Shown here: one piece after another, positions 12,225-25,963 of the stretch | Numbering within the stretch: the first letter of the stretch is position 1 | Layout of the letters: each line of letters opens with the position of its first letter | Assembly (NCBI GenBank): GCA_009823395.1 | Contig: CM020505.1 | Coordinates: 5,354,129-5,418,128 of the forward strand | Reading direction: 5' to 3' | Length of the DNA stretch: 64,000 nucleotides | Source: Thamnaconus septentrionalis | Taxonomy: Eukaryota > Chordata > Actinopteri > Tetraodontiformes > Monacanthidae | Notes under the pieces: model-generated | Databases searched by the model: none | Told to the model about the DNA's origin: nothing | Seen by the model: only the letters and a program-made list of their open reading frames with translations | Made by a program: the position numbers and the translations under genes

Positions 12225-14560
12225 GCAGGATGGTGGGAGTGTGAGACGTGATGACCATCAGCATCACGGTGGTCTCATGAAGACCCTGGTGTCTCGGCTG
12301 AGCTCTGTCACAACCTCTATTGTAGTCTATGGGGAAAATGCTTCTTGGGCCAAATGGGGTTTGACTGCAGAAAAAAAAAAAAAATCACTCCACCACCACA
12401 TTGCCAGTCCTGTATCCAGTTCTTATGATACATCCACGTGCGCTCCTCAATCCTGCTCCTCAAACTGATTTTCTCGACCACATCGGCTTCATTTCCGACT
12501 CACTTTGCGGACCCTGATGTGAATCAGCGCCCCTCGTTGAAACGAATGCAAGCAGCAGACCTGTGGCTCCAGTCAGAGCACCTTGAACTCAGGTGTCCCA
12601 TCCCCAACACAGGAACACAGGCCACAGGCAAGTCTGCAGAGAAGGAGCCACCAGCTGGCTCTGCTTTAAGACGGCTTTTAATGGAAGAGGAGCAGAACTG
12701 TCCATGTGGTGGCGTCGTGGATGGTACGAGTGTTTGTGCTGAAGGGGGTAAAAGCCTTCAGCGAAGTGGTCACGGAAGAACACGTGGTGGAATTTACGGG
12801 GGGAATCACATCTGCGCATTCACACTTGCCACGCGTGTCAGAGCAGCCGTCAAACCGTCTCAGCCGACAGCTGCGGCAGACCAAAGGGTTCCCGTCTCCT
12901 GAGGGGCAGCAGCAGCAACTCTGAAGGTCAAGGTCACATCCACAGGAAGCTCTTTTCTCTATTTTTTTTTGGTCACTGACAGTCTGAGACTGTGAACCTA
13001 TTAAAACTCAGAACTGAGGATTGAGAAAAGCATTGCATGCGCCTCTAGAGAGAAACAGAGGAATACACTTTTCACCCTCCAACTCTGTACTTGCTTCACT
13101 TTTTGATGGTCTGAATTTCTGCTCAGTGTGATGTCACAGAGGGCGCTCATACCTCTCGTCGGCCTCTGCGTGGTTAGAGATGGTAATCACCAATGAGGCG
13201 ATGACTCCGCCCCCTGGAACTACCCCACCGTCACCTTGTTTAATGCAAAAGGAGCAAAAATGAAACAAGAAGTTTGACAAGAATGTAAAACTGAAGTTTT
13301 TCTGCAGGAGGCTGCAAACAGAGGGATAAATTATGCTGCCAGGTTTTGTCTTTGTAAGCCTCACATCCATGGACATTCGTTTTATTCATTCATTGATTGC
13401 TGATTGCTCCAAAACTAAGGAGAAAAAAAAAAAAAATGAAGACCATATCTGACTGAAGACCGGCGACGCTCCAGGTCCAAAATTTAATCCATTTGCGTTT
13501 TAACAAGTCACTAAGGTTTAGTTTTGGGTTTTTCACGCCTTTTCAATTAAACTTTGTCTCAACCTTGCCTTTAAGAGACACACAGTCTTATTAAAACTTC
13601 TTCAATAGCCAAATCAAGCGCTCCGCTATTTGAATATTACCAGGGAGGAATAATGTGGAATGATTGAGGGCAAAAGGCTTCGCCAGGCTTCCCAGTTAAT
13701 GAGGGCTTGGCATTTGCTTCTTCTCGCCTCAAAAGAGCCCCCTCCAGCACCTCCCCCTCCCCCCACCGCTTTATTTTAAGGGGCCTAAAAGAAACAGCGA
13801 GCCGGCGTTTTATCTGTTCGTTGCTTCACTCAGACTCTGTGTTCAATTTATTTTTTTCCCTTTTTAATATTATTGTTCATGGCGGCTGCTTTCCACACTA
13901 GCGCCGCCACGCTAGTCCCACCGCCCAATACGTCCGCAACCTACGATTCAGGCGCCGTTGTGGAGATTTCAATCCTTTGCGGCGGCGGCGACGGCGGCAG
14001 CGGTCGCAGCTGCTCGCAGTCGGACGGAGGAAAATGTCTTTCTTCCTTAAATCCCATGACATTTTTCTCCCGGCCCCCTGAACGAGAGAATGGGAGCTTC
14101 TCACGGGGGGGGGGGGCAACCAAATAAACCCCCCCCTCCCCTCCAGCCACCCTCTCAACCCACCCACACCGCCCTCTCTTTGGGCCCGGAGCCACTAATC
14201 TGTAATTTAATTTCAGGCGGGTGTCTGGGCCACCGGGACACGCGCAGCAAGGTCGAGCGCTACTGTACACACAGAGCCTGGGCTTCCATCAACAGTCTAA
14301 CGCAGCGGCTCGAGCGGTTAGCGCGAGGATCGCAACAACGCGCGACAACCCAGAGAGTTTCCCGCGTATTTAAAGACGTGATTGTTTTTGTTGCCGTCCG
14401 AGTGCGAAATGACGAAAATAAATTTCATCTTGTCTTGTCTCGTCAATACTCTCTCGTCTGGATAATGTCTCGGTCTCGGTTGGTCTTGACTACAACACTA
14501 CGCAAAACCATCACTGCGTGGGAGAGGAGCGGGCCGGGCTAATCCCTGGGGTGGCGAGAT
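12225..14560. other. Non-coding DNA, no gene seen
   Basis: The 12438-12902 plus-strand frame (154 codons) and its overlapping frames have no recognisable domain or clear splice context. Poly-A runs at 12370 and 13420 interrupt the region. Around 13700-13960 a T- and C-rich stretch is followed by a GGC-rich segment at 13980-14010, then C-rich 14120-14170. Confidence 0.5.
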
Positions 14561-14839
14561 GCTCGGGCGAGCGCAGAGTGGCCGCACGAAGGGCTGGCGG
14601 GAGTGGGGGAGGGGTGGAGGGTTGTGTTTGGTGGCAATAATTACTCATGGCCAGGCAGTTTCACCGCGTTGCTTTAATGTAAGTAGGAAGTGGGGGGTGG
14701 ACACAACGGAGGGGGGAAGTCGCGCAACATCCCACGCGAGCGACGAGAGGAAAAAAGGAAAACAACTCGGGTTTGTCTGCGTTTATTTAGAAAAAAAAAC
14801 ACACACACAGTCTCACACATGTGAGGCTCCGGGGGTCAG

Positions 14840-14876
<37 letters not shown>

Positions 14877-15305
14877 AAGAGAGAAGAGGGGTGGGGTGGG
14901 GGGGGTCAGGGCGCGACACACGGACCATTTGCAGTTTGTTGAAGCTTAGCTGGCATTCAATTTCAATCCCCCCAACACCCCTCTGCCCCCCCCCCCACCC
15001 CCACCCCCACATCCCACCCACCACCAAGTTAGTGAATGCTGGCGAGTGGCACACGCTGACAGGTACAAGTTACTCCAGCGACAGACGCTAATTAGCGAGC
15101 GCAGGAGTAATGGGAGAGAGGCAGGCGGGGTGGGGGGGTGGGTGGGGGAGTGGGGGGTTGGGGGGTGGTCTCGTCTCCGAGTGTCTGACTTCCTATTAGG
15201 CAGGAGGATCCCCGGCACGAGGCCCATCACGGCCCACGCCGAGTGATGGCGGCGACGCGGGGAGGATCCTGTCACATCCCCTCGTCATCAAATGTGGCGG
15301 AGCCG

Positions 15306-15354
<49 letters not shown>

Positions 15355-15720
15355 CTCTCTCTCTCTGTCTTGCGGAAGACGCGTCCCACTCCAGCTGCAT
15401 TTGTCCCGCCGTCGACAGAAGGTGAACGAAGGGTGACGAGAAGTAACAGTGGATGGCGTGTTCGTGCGGGTCTGTGTTTGATGGGGAATGAGCTGCTGGT
15501 GGAGGTGGTGGTGGTGGTGGTGGTGGTGGGGAGTCGGGGGTTCTTGGGAAGACGGTGGTGGTGGTGGAGGTAAAGAGGATGGGATTTGGGGGGTATGGGA
15601 GGACAGTGGTGGTGGTGGTGGGTTCTTGGGATGGGGGGGGGTGGTGGTGGTGGTGGTGGTGATGATGATCAGGGTGGGAGTGGAGAGTTTCTAGGGATGA
15701 GGGTGGTGGTGGTCTCATCT
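14560..15720 (+). repeat. G-rich low-complexity domain with GA, CT and GGT microsatellites
   Basis: The plus strand is strongly G-rich. It contains (GA)n at 14843-14874, (CT)n at 15308-15366, and several GGT runs between 15490 and 15665, with GGGG blocks at 15128-15172 and elsewhere. A C-rich block at 14970-15025 is the strand-reversed counterpart. Many G-runs are spaced closely enough for G-quadruplexes. The long minus-strand frame of His and Pro runs is a low-complexity artefact. Confidence 0.85.
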
Positions 15721-15859
15721 TCTGTGCGGCGAGGCTTTGGCATTCTGTCGTAGGGCCGCTGGAAATAGAGTCCAGATTGATGGATAAGGTGGAGCAGGGA
15801 TTCACCCGGCAGACTCATCTCCTGGAGGCTCCTGGAGGAAAACAAAATAAAACAAACAA

Positions 15860-15890
15860 AAGAAGAAGAAGAAGAAGAAGAAGAAGAAGG
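15860..15890. repeat. (AAG)n microsatellite
   Basis: About ten AAG units following an A/C-rich stretch. The Leu-rich frame on the minus strand over it is an artefact. Confidence 0.95.
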
Positions 15891-16884
15891 CGGGTCACGT
15901 CAAGCGGCTCACCGCGAAAGATCACATCGTCGTCGTAAATGAGAATTTGACTGGCCGACCACATCCGTTTAAAGAAAAGGGTGTTTTTTTCGAGGTAAAA
16001 AAGCCCAACCAATCAGTGAAGACACCGATCAGGTCAGAACAACCCCAACAAATAATTTGGCTCTGCTAATAATATTCTGCAATAATGAGCAGCAGACGTG
16101 GGCCGTGTTCCAATCAGCCGTAGTTGACTGGAGTTGCGCGTGGTGTTCTGCAGTAGTTAGTAAATTCCAAACCTCAGGGGCCGGCGGTGCTCAGGGAATT
16201 GGTCACTGCACGTGTAGAAACTGAACCGTAATGTTTAATTACTTCATGGGAAGCTGGCCGAGACAAACACGGAGCTGTGCGTGAAGGCCTCGGTGCTTGG
16301 CTCAATAACATTGCAGCCACGCGATTGTCTATAACATCTACTAATTATTTGCCGGTGTAGGGAGTATTTTTTTTTTTCCTAAGATGTATGCTTACTGCAT
16401 CGATCTGATCGTTTGAATGGTTCAAGCAGCATGTTTAGAGGCAATTAAGAGGGAGCGACACATGTTGCTGCTGTGGTGGCATGCAAATTCATTATATCGG
16501 TAGAGCCAGCAGTCAGTCACCCATGTAGTAGGTCCATTAGTGATATAATCACATTAGTTAATGTAAATGTCAGAGTGTGCAACTCTTTATTCAGTAGCAG
16601 ATCGTTAAGTACTTTAGTCAGTGGGATAGCGAAGGTCACCAGTTAGCTAAGGGGATGTAAACAGTGAGAAGAGATTAGTCTCAGCTTGTCTGTGAGATTG
16701 TCTTCTTCTTTTTAATGTCGCTCCTGTTTTGTTAGCACAGGAGTCGCACACACTTATCTGTCAAGACATTGTTTTTTTCTCTTCCCCAACAAGAAGCAAA
16801 GAGGAGGAAGTCAAGGCCTCTTCACTTCACTGCTACATCAGAAAGAAACCCAAAAAAAAAACAGCGTTGTGGTCATTCAGTACA
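15891..16884. other. Non-coding DNA, no gene seen
   Basis: About 1 kb of mostly AT-rich single-copy sequence with no recognised exon, tRNA or repeat. The segment 16320-16640 has TAATTA-type motifs but no further distinctive features. Confidence 0.5.
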
Positions 16885-17237
16885 ATAGTGGGTTGGTTTC
16901 CCTACCCATAGAATGCTTCTTATATGCGTACATAAGAATACACATAGATCAAGGGTCTTGCTCCCAGTTAGCTGCCATCTTGTGCCATCATAATTCTAAG
17001 GAAGCCTGGTGTGGACAATCCTGCCCACCTCACAGTGCATTTCGTATTGAGCGTAGTTATTTAACGCAGGCATCCTCAAATAAACCAACGAAGAAGAAGG
17101 TGGAAGAGGTATCCAGGTTGGTGTGCGCGGGCCACCCTAGCTGACCGGTAACCTTAAGAGAGGTAGGGTAAGCGAATGAGCACTGCAATCTAAAATCTGA
17201 CCACTAGATGGCAGAATTTTACACACTGTACCTTTAA
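16885..17237 (+). mobile_element. MITE copy 2, left end truncated
   Basis: The copy begins inside the family at a GGTTTCCCTACCCATAGAAT segment (TTTGGTTTTCCTACCCATAGAAC in the full-length copy). It continues through GGGTCTTGCTCCCAGTTAGC, GTGGACAATCC, GAAGAAGGTGGAAGAGGTATCCAGG and GCACTGCAATCTAAAATC, and ends TTTTACACACTGTACCTTTAA. The left terminal repeat is missing. It carries a CTCF-core-like motif just inside the right end. Confidence 0.85.
17201..17214 (+). promoter_or_regulatory. CTCF-core-like motif inside MITE copy 2
   Basis: CCACTAGATGGCAG fits the vertebrate CTCF core consensus CCASYAGRKGGCRS at every position. It lies in the terminal 37 nt of the MITE. Binding is inferred only; position and match are directly visible. 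Confidence 0.55.
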
Positions 17238-20200
17238 GTATGGTCGGCTGAGATCATCGTAACATTTAGTTGCCGATATGTACAACCAGCATCTCAGCTG
17301 CAATTAGTAACTGGAACTGCAGCTCATCTATGCCGACAATCTGCCAGCTTGCACTTGTCCATCCAGTCCACAGTGTCGACGGAGCGACTCCCTCCACCCA
17401 CATTGCAGCTTTGCCTCAAAGATTTCAAAATAAAAGCACAAGCACCGCAACAAACCAAGAGGTCAGGGATGTTGCTGCATATAACGGCACATTATTGAGA
17501 GAATGTACTCACCACGTCCGATGCCATGCCCTTTAAGTGCTGCATCTAGCCTCAAGCCATGACCTGTCATATCCTGACACTGAGCTCTGCTAATAGGAAA
17601 GCTGCGGCTGAAGCTGGTGATACGTAATAGTTTCCTCACAACAGCTGCTACCTTTTCAGCTGGGGAAACCTGCCAAATGAAGATCCATGCGGAATCAATT
17701 TCTTCCAAATAAATCTATAGATACACTTTACTTGATACTGTTTTTCATCAATGATAGTTTTTGTCTTTCAATATTTGCTTTATTGTGTATGATGATGGGC
17801 ATCTACCAATGAGGATTTCACCTCCAGAAACGTATGAAAGAGAAGGAAAATCCCACGGAGGCAACGCACACACAAACTGCAAAGACAAATCTCAATGCCA
17901 CCAAATAATTTCCATGTCGCTCTTCTAACGTGCCAACGATTCGTCGCAATTCGTCAGAGTCCCTCAAGTGACATTTCCTGACAAGGAACAAGCTGTTACA
18001 TGCACACAGTAGATCAGAATGTCACTAAAGGAAAGGAAGACAAAGCAACGCGTCAAGCACGTAGCGCAATGCAGCGAAGCCAAACGGGACTCTGCATTTC
18101 CAAAAGACTGGATGGGCCCTCGACATGTTTTCCCCATCTCGACATCCTCCTCTCTGCATGGCAAGTGCTGAACTTTTAATGCCTCTCCTCACTGGTGGCC
18201 CCTGTGGACCACCCCACTGCTAGCACAGCTAAAGAAATTGTTCTCCCTGCATCATTAAACAGTTTGAATTAGCTTGGCTTGAATTTAATTATGTCACACA
18301 TGAAGCTCCCCCACTCCAAGCTTTTAAAGGCGATAGAGTTGCCCATATGCTTTAAGGTTCAGCTTTAAGATACATTATTCAAGTCAGCCGGCCGTATCTG
18401 CGTGCAGCCGGACTTCTAAAATGAAAACGGCGGACTGACTCATCCAGACTGACCCTTTGAATTATGTTTCCTGGAGAGATATCCAACATTAATAACCCCA
18501 GAGCCAATAATCTCTTACAAAAGGGGAATTTTTGCCCATGCTCCATGTTCCATCAGGACCCTGGTTGTACTTGTCGACTACAGCTCTCCTCTCTTGATTA
18601 AGATGTACTGCAACTGAAATTGCTTCCGCTTCCAGTGTGCCGGTATGTTTGAATCACCCGCAGTGGCGACCCAGATATCTCATTGCAGGAAATACAGAAA
18701 ATATTTTGGTCTGCGAGTGTCTCCCACCTCGTAATTGACGTTCATTGTTATGCCTTTATTACATTCTACACATGATGAGTTGGTATGATGTGGATGAATT
18801 CTAAATGAAACCCTAAGGGCATTGCTAACAGCTTCCAAATGTCAAAGCAAAAACTGAAACGGTAATAAAGACTGTCATTCCAAATGATAGGACTCTGTTC
18901 AGCGGAGCAGCGCTGCGTTTGGAAATGCAGTCGGGCTTCCATTTGCTCCCTGTCAGAGGGTAATCTAACTTGCCAACTTATCCGTCACCCAAATTAACAC
19001 AGCCCAATTTCCACACCGCCTTTTTCTCATCGAATTCAAACTCGCTATGGTGTCACGCCGGCTGTCGAGTCCAAGAATCAAGAGTGGAAAGAAAAGATGC
19101 AGTGTAGTCATCTAAAAAAAAAAAACACCTTCAATAGGGTTTAATAGCTGCATTTTGTACAAATTTTCACATTTTTATCACTTCTAGATCCTCAGGAAAC
19201 AGCCTTCTCTTTAGATACGCCTCCAAAAATGCCAGGTCCTTCACTTCCTGGCATGTGACGCTTTGTTTGTACCATCTACATGTTTGGAGATAAAAACAAG
19301 GCGACTCTGAAATGATCTCAGACAGTGGAACATACAGGTGGCTGTCCTTAACGTGAGTGGCACTTGGGCCCTTAGTGACCTCACAATTGACTAAGTGTTC
19401 AGAGTCTCAAAGATGGTGCTTTTGGGTTTCAAAAAGGAGGCCAATGTACCAAAAATCTTTATTCTTAACTCATCCTGTTAAAGTCACTGTAAAGACTCCT
19501 TTGAATGTTGCAAAAACGCGAAAAAATTCTAAATTACGTAAATAAAAAAATAAAGAAAACTTTGCCTAAAGTTTTTTGATAAAAGGCTTTAAGACTGACT
19601 GCATGAAGCCGAAGCAGCCGCGGCTTGGCAGACTCCAGTCCTCCAACGCCGCCGTCACTGCTGAAACACCCCAGACACAAGCTGATGGACAGATTCATTA
19701 ACAGCAGGTCCACGAGATTGCACACTAATGTACCTGAGCTATAGGAGACTGTTCACGCAGAAGATACAGCAGCACTGGGATCCAATCTAATGAATCATTG
19801 TAAATCCACACTGTGCCCATTTCGTTGCTCATTTACACTGAAATCTAAGTGGCATTTCTCATTCTCTCTGTCATTAACTTCCTGCCTCCTCCCCGCCCCC
19901 CTGCAGTCTCTATAAGGTGCTCGCCGAACATCACGCCGTCAGATATGACGGGGCTGTCGCTTTTTTTTTTGTGTGCGTGACAGCGACAGAAATAACCACG
20001 CGGAAAAGAAAACGCCAGGCATCGGACTTTGTAAGAACATCTTGGGAGTAACCTTGGAGGAGTGCTGAAGATAATGAGGAAGCAGCCAGACCTTGGTGCA
20101 CCTCAAGGATCATTACAGGATGATCAAACACCCCATGACGATTTCTCAGCAAGAACGGGTAATTATGAAATAATATACACTGCGTCCCATAGAGGATACA

Positions 20201-23200
20201 CGGATCCACCGCTGTCGTCCAAGCGCCAATATATAGGGGAGCAGTAATTGATTCCGTCTTGCGGGACTGCAGGACAGAAATTATGGGTTGTTGTACGACA
20301 GCTAGTCCTGACCGAGCCTTCCGATTGGACGTGGTGTTTTCCACAAGCAAGGATACAAAGTACAACAGTACTGCGGACTTTGAATTTTGGATATCGCACT
20401 GTCTCAAAGGTGATCTGATCACTTATTCACATAAAAAAGAAACGCTTTTATTACATTATTATAACCGGAGTTCATCGTGTTGGTTTGTTAGCATTCAGTA
20501 CAACAGTCAGGGACTGAATGCTGTTTTTTCCACATAGTGACTGCAACAGCACTGCCTGCATGTGATATTTCTCAATAACACTGCTGTGCATTGTGAGGAA
20601 GTATTTGAGTACTTGAAGGACGTCTACGTCTGCCATGGATGCTATGATAAAGCACAACAGTCAGTCAGGTTGATGTTTGTTTTTCTTCAAAAATGTCTTT
20701 ATCTTCCCCTCTTGCCAGGTGTACAGCACTAATGCATAGGTGAGAGAAACGTCTCTGTAGCTCCTCCGTGTGTCATTGATATATTGAGAAATTGATTGCA
20801 AAAATCTTATCATCACACAGAGACACACAGGCAGTCTTGAACTGTATGATGTTTTTTAAGATGACCAATGCATTTCTTATTGAGTTATGTGTAGGGTTGC
20901 CTAAATCTGAAAAACTCCCTTGTGGGTCAAACTCCATGCAGGACAGAAAAAAACTCTGGTGATTTGTATCAGTGAGTTAATTCACATAGATCACAATATA
21001 ACGATTACCACTATAACAGATGCAGTAATGCGGCAGCTGTCGCTTCGAGGCCCTTTCACTCCGTTCCAGCATCAATAAGCCGGAGTGTTGCCTCAGCCAG
21101 GTCACTCTGCTGCTGCCACTATAAAGCAAGTGCATGCATTTCACCCTCAGTCTTTCATCTTTACCATTTCTTCCCCCTCCATGTTCTTCCCTACCAGGTC
21201 TTCGACCTCTTTCCAGCAGCAGCCTGCAGCCCCCTGGTGTTAATTATAAGACCCTCACCCAACCCCAAGGCCCGAAGCTGGGTAAAACGTGGAAGTGCAT
21301 TAATCTTGATTCTTCACTTCAGTCTAAAGGATCGTCTGAAGAGACTCTGGCCGTGAGCCCCAGAGGCGGTGCGACTTCAGGAGTGCCAAGAGGAAGGTGC
21401 GTGGGGAGAAGAAAAGACTCACCATTTTCCTGTGCCCACAAGTCATTTCCACTGTACCTCTCACAGTACTTAGTACTCGCCATGGATCAACACAATTTAG
21501 GAAAAACCCATACTGAATCTCTCTCTTTCTCTCTCTTTAAATCAATTTAATTTAGTAAATCAAGTTTTAACCAGAATTAAACTCACTAACAAATAAATTT
21601 GCCTTTACCAGGACCTTGCTCCCTGAAAAGTCTTCATGTTGAGTAAGGACTGCTGTTTTATGATATGTGCGCTCCATTTTCCCCACCATACACAATTTTT
21701 ATTGAGTCGTTGCCGCCTGAGTCACATTTCGTTCATTCAACTTGATGCCAACTGAGAGGCAGCAAAGCAAGAAGAAAATGAATCAGACCGTTGGACAATT
21801 GCCATGAAACACAACAGACAACAATGGCAAAGACTTAAATGATGAATGGCAGAGAGGCTAAGAGAATTGCCAAACTAAAGCAAATAAGAGCTGCTTTACG
21901 TCAGAACACGAGGTTAAAGAGTCTCAAACACAGATGGATTGTTTGCACGTTCAGCAGTGAAACCATGCAAATCTCACCAGCACATTTTAGCGCACTTGAA
22001 AATGAACGACTTGTTTTGCACGTTTTATCACCGTCGCCCTCATCTCATTAGTAGATGTATTGTTGCAGGGGGAAGAAAATAAAGGAAACAGTTGGTCAGC
22101 CCGCAGAGACGCACAAAGTCCCGTGGCTTTGGCGTAGCGTGCGCTCTCTTCAAAAAGCGACACATAAAAGCCGTCCCTCCATTCAACGGGCAATATGCTC
22201 TTCATATTCTCATGACAGTGGGGGGGCTGCTCAGGATTAAGCTTTGCGCCATCTGCAAATTCTCTGGCGCCGGAACGCCCTCTTTGGTCCCAGCTCTTTG
22301 TGAGAACGGCAAGGCTGTTTTAAAAATCCTGGCCCCTGCTCAAAACAAGAAAACTAATAGCAATTACCGTTCAAGAGCGAAACTTGTTTTGTTGCTGCAG
22401 CCAAACTTGATCTCAGCTGCGACGGAGAGCGACGCAGGCAAACCTTTCCTGAGCTTGGCCCGCAGTGACGGAGCTCAAGTTCTCCCCGACGTGTTGCGAA
22501 GACAAGAGAGTGCGGCAAACTCGTCTCCGAGCGGGGATATTAAGTGATACAATTAGGACGCGACAAAAGGCCGTGAGCTGGTGGCCACGATCAAAGCGGA
22601 TGAGGTCATCGCCATGGAGCTCTCATCTGTATTAGGAAGACTTTGTATCCATGGAGACGGCGATAATCCAGATCAAAAAACTTTTTCGCTTTTGATCTAT
22701 CACTTTCCACGGCTCCGTCCAACAACTACACTTTGGCACGCGGGAATCACGCGGCGAGCGCGTCTTTTGAATGCAGTAGATGAAGTCGCCCGGTGCCGAC
22801 GCATCCGCGCGTGCGATTCCCGCCTCGCCGCCTCAGAAGCTCCCAGCAGCCCGTATCCGTGCAACTCGGAGGTCTGCCTGTGATTTTTCGACGCCGCAAC
22901 GTCTCTCGCACACAGTCTCTCATCTGCATTATGAGTTTATCTATGGCAGATAATTGAGCCCAGAGGCACTTGGTTTCAATGAAGGCTCCTGTGCTTTTCT
23001 GGCAAAAGCCGGAGAGAAAGAGCTCTCCGGAGAAGGCAGCTCTCTGTCGAGGGGGGAAATGGAGCAGAACTCCTGCCGTGTTCATTAGCTGCAATTGATC
23101 AGTGATTCAGTTGCTGTGCAACTCCTACCACGGCTCGCATATTAGCACTTCCATGTCCTGGAATTAATATAAAGGTAAGAAAGTAGAGCCAGGCAAGGCA

Positions 23201-25963
23201 ATTTTCTCTTTACAGCTCATTTTTATTTCACTATTCTGATGTTGTTTGCACGTCAAAACCGTTCGGATTCTGGTCTCCAGGCACGCATTCAGCCCATTCA
23301 ACACTTTCCTGGTATCAATATGAGCCACTACATTCCGTTATTAGCCTCCCTCAGAGGCTATCGTTGCTGCAGCCAATTCCATCAGCAGAGATGTACTGTG
23401 GAATGAAGCTGTGAGGTATAAAACGGCTGATAAATCGCTGAGACAAAAGCATAAATAATGCAGAGATCAGTGGTACTGCAACAGTGAGCCAAACTCCACT
23501 TCAAGAAAAGCCCCTGGGAGAGAGTCGAACGCGAGTGTCCTGTCTGACATCATCAGCGTCTGCCGGGCCTCACCTGCCCAATACAGCAGGAGGAGACCGG
23601 AGGCGCTCATCCCTGTTTGTCCTCTGGCTTCCTGTTCTCACCAAATACTAAAAAAACAAAAAAAACAAAAAACAAAAATCAAATCAGAAGAGAGTCCATA
23701 TCCTCTCGATGTGCTCTTTGTTGGAAAAGGCTTTCATATATATATATATGAACTTTCAGACTAGTTTTCTCTGTTCCAATTTGACGTCCCTCCTCCCCTC
23801 CCCCTCCTCTTTTGTGCGTCTCTCCTCTCTTTTGACAAATCCCAAAGTTATTACAAGTTTAACAATGAAATACATTCTATACTTGAAGCTCCTGAGCTAA
23901 AGTGAATATGTAGGGGGCAACTAAAAATCAATATTTCACACGTCGGCTGAATGACTTGAAAAAGAGCCATTACGTGGCACTAATTGCACCTATAGGGCCA
24001 ATCTGTGATCAAAATGTAATTTGCACTTTCATTGAAATTCATTGAAAGTCGCAGGGTGTATAACCAGGACCAACCACGGTGCTCTTCCATTACCGTTTCT
24101 TTATATTCTTTTTCTTCAAGACTACTTATTCTTATTCATTCCAGCAAGCATGTAGGCATCAATTTAAGGAAAAAAAAAAGTTGGCAACGACCATAGCATG
24201 GCCTTAGCCATGATGTCAACTGAGCATCACTTGTTTAGGAGATAATAGAAGCTTGAAAAAAACAACAACAAACGCCATTGTCTTCCTCATTTAAAGTTTT
24301 CCTGAAAGGATGATTGTATAGTAAAAGACTCTATTTTCGATGGTACAGACACACAAAGAGGACATTTAAAGGTTCAAAACGTTTCATCCCAGACTCCAGT
24401 GGAGCAGCCTTGGTCAGAAAATGATCAAAAAACAGAAAACACACATGCTATATCAACAAGGAATCACCATATTGAGACTACAGCAAAATGATTCTTCCTG
24501 ATGCTTTTTTTTGCAGTCTCAACTGGATGGGCATAGTGTCACAAAACTAGAATGTACATATCCTCTTTGTGATGTTACAAAGCCATTTTTTCATTTCAAA
24601 AAAGTAACAGATGGACTTTTGTTCTCTCGGAGGACTTCAATGACAAGATAGAAACACACTATTGTCCATCACTGAAAATAAATGGTCAAGTGAATTTTGC
24701 ATAATATGGGACCTCTAAAAAAAAAAAAAAAAAGTGGCAAGACGTTTAGTCATCACCCTGAGTCATCTTCACATTAGCTGTGGCTAAAAGATGCACATTC
24801 AGAGGACTGAAACGTTTAGAGAAAACGGGTGGGGTGGGGTTTATGATCCATGGTATGTTGATACTTCTGAGCCAGTGCGAAGAGGAGGGAAGATGAATTG
24901 CACGAGAAGTAATTTAGATGCAAGCAGATGATACGTTTTTAATTGAGGCTTTATTTTCGACAAAAATGCGAATACCAACGACATAGGATGTATTTTAAGA
25001 GCTTATGGAAATGCGAAAGGCGGGTGGAGGGGGAAGGGGTGTCGCCAGATGTTCAGTGTATTTATGTACTTCACCCAATGAGGTGACGATACAGGCTACA
25101 AGCACAATGCAAGGTCTATTCCAGCCAGATATTTACGGTGTTTGTCCGGCGGCTCGTAATGAGGGAATAACTGTTTGAGTGTCTGGACGTAAGTTACCAA
25201 TGAGCGCAAATATTGATGAGGCGAGGGGTTCACGGAGAGAAATTGCCGGCCGACTCGACAAACACCTTAATGAAATGCAAAACCCTGCTGTATTCACTAA
25301 GATATGCCACGCTGCAAACAGCCACTAATCGATGGGCAAAACTGCCACAGAAATATTACAATAATCGATCCGGGATGATTCAGCAGCAGAGAGGTCCCGA
25401 GGCCGACGGAATATTACCTGGCATTAAAAGTCCCGCTGAAGGTCAGTACACACTAGAGCAATGGCAAATGTCCTCTCCTTCACTTCCACTGGCTGGATTT
25501 TATTTTGGCTGGTAACAGGGAATTACTTGCGGCGCCTTCGATCATTTTCCATTCACTTTGCATGCTGCAGCTTTACGGCGATGGCCAATCAGGGTGTAAT
25601 AAAAACAAGCTGTAACTGTCCGACCTGGTAATAAAAGGTATTCACACATCAGACAGTGGCGGCCTTTAAAGTGAGAGTAAGAGGCTTGGTGAAGACAAGT
25701 GCGGGTCCATGCTGTGTGAGCTAATGGAGAGGGCTTGCTGCTGAGGAGCGGCGGAGAGGCTGAGGAGCACCATCACCTTCATCTCTGCTGTGTGCCTACC
25801 ACCATACAAGCGTGTTAGTGCCTGGTGCAGGTACATTCGAGGTGAAAGGCAGACAGGAAAACCCAGCGACCTGAACTGCAAGAACAGTTCACTACAGGCA
25901 GAATGTTCACTGATTTGCTTCTCACCAGAGGCTCAGGTGATGTTATCTCATTTCTCTCTGTTT
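17238..25963. other. Non-coding DNA, no gene seen
   Basis: About 8.7 kb without a recognisable exon. AT-rich stretches with homeodomain-like ATTA motifs occur at 18200-18560 and 22900-23110 and could be conserved elements (untested). A plus-strand frame of 151 codons at 22092-22547 and a minus-strand frame at 19931-20422 show no domain. A GAATTTTGCATAATATGGGACCT end at 24695-24716 resembles a dispersed fish repeat terminus, also seen in 34630-35056. Confidence 0.5.

Noticed and set aside
12438..12902. 154-codon plus-strand frame
   Set aside because: No recognisable domain; overlapping frames on both strands are equally open, and there is no clear splice or promoter context.
14300..14350. tRNA-like GGTTAGCGCGAGGATCGCAAC stretch
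   Set aside because: Only a weak A-box resemblance, with no B box at the right distance and no cloverleaf.
15272..15805. 177-codon minus-strand frame rich in His, Pro, Ser and Thr
   Set aside because: It lies across CT and GGT low-complexity runs. The composition is entirely explained by the repeats.
19931..20422. 163-codon minus-strand frame
   Set aside because: No domain, no family resemblance, and no codon pattern that distinguishes it from chance.
22092..22547. 151-codon plus-strand frame
   Set aside because: No domain is recognisable; the sequence looks like GC-moderate single-copy non-coding DNA.
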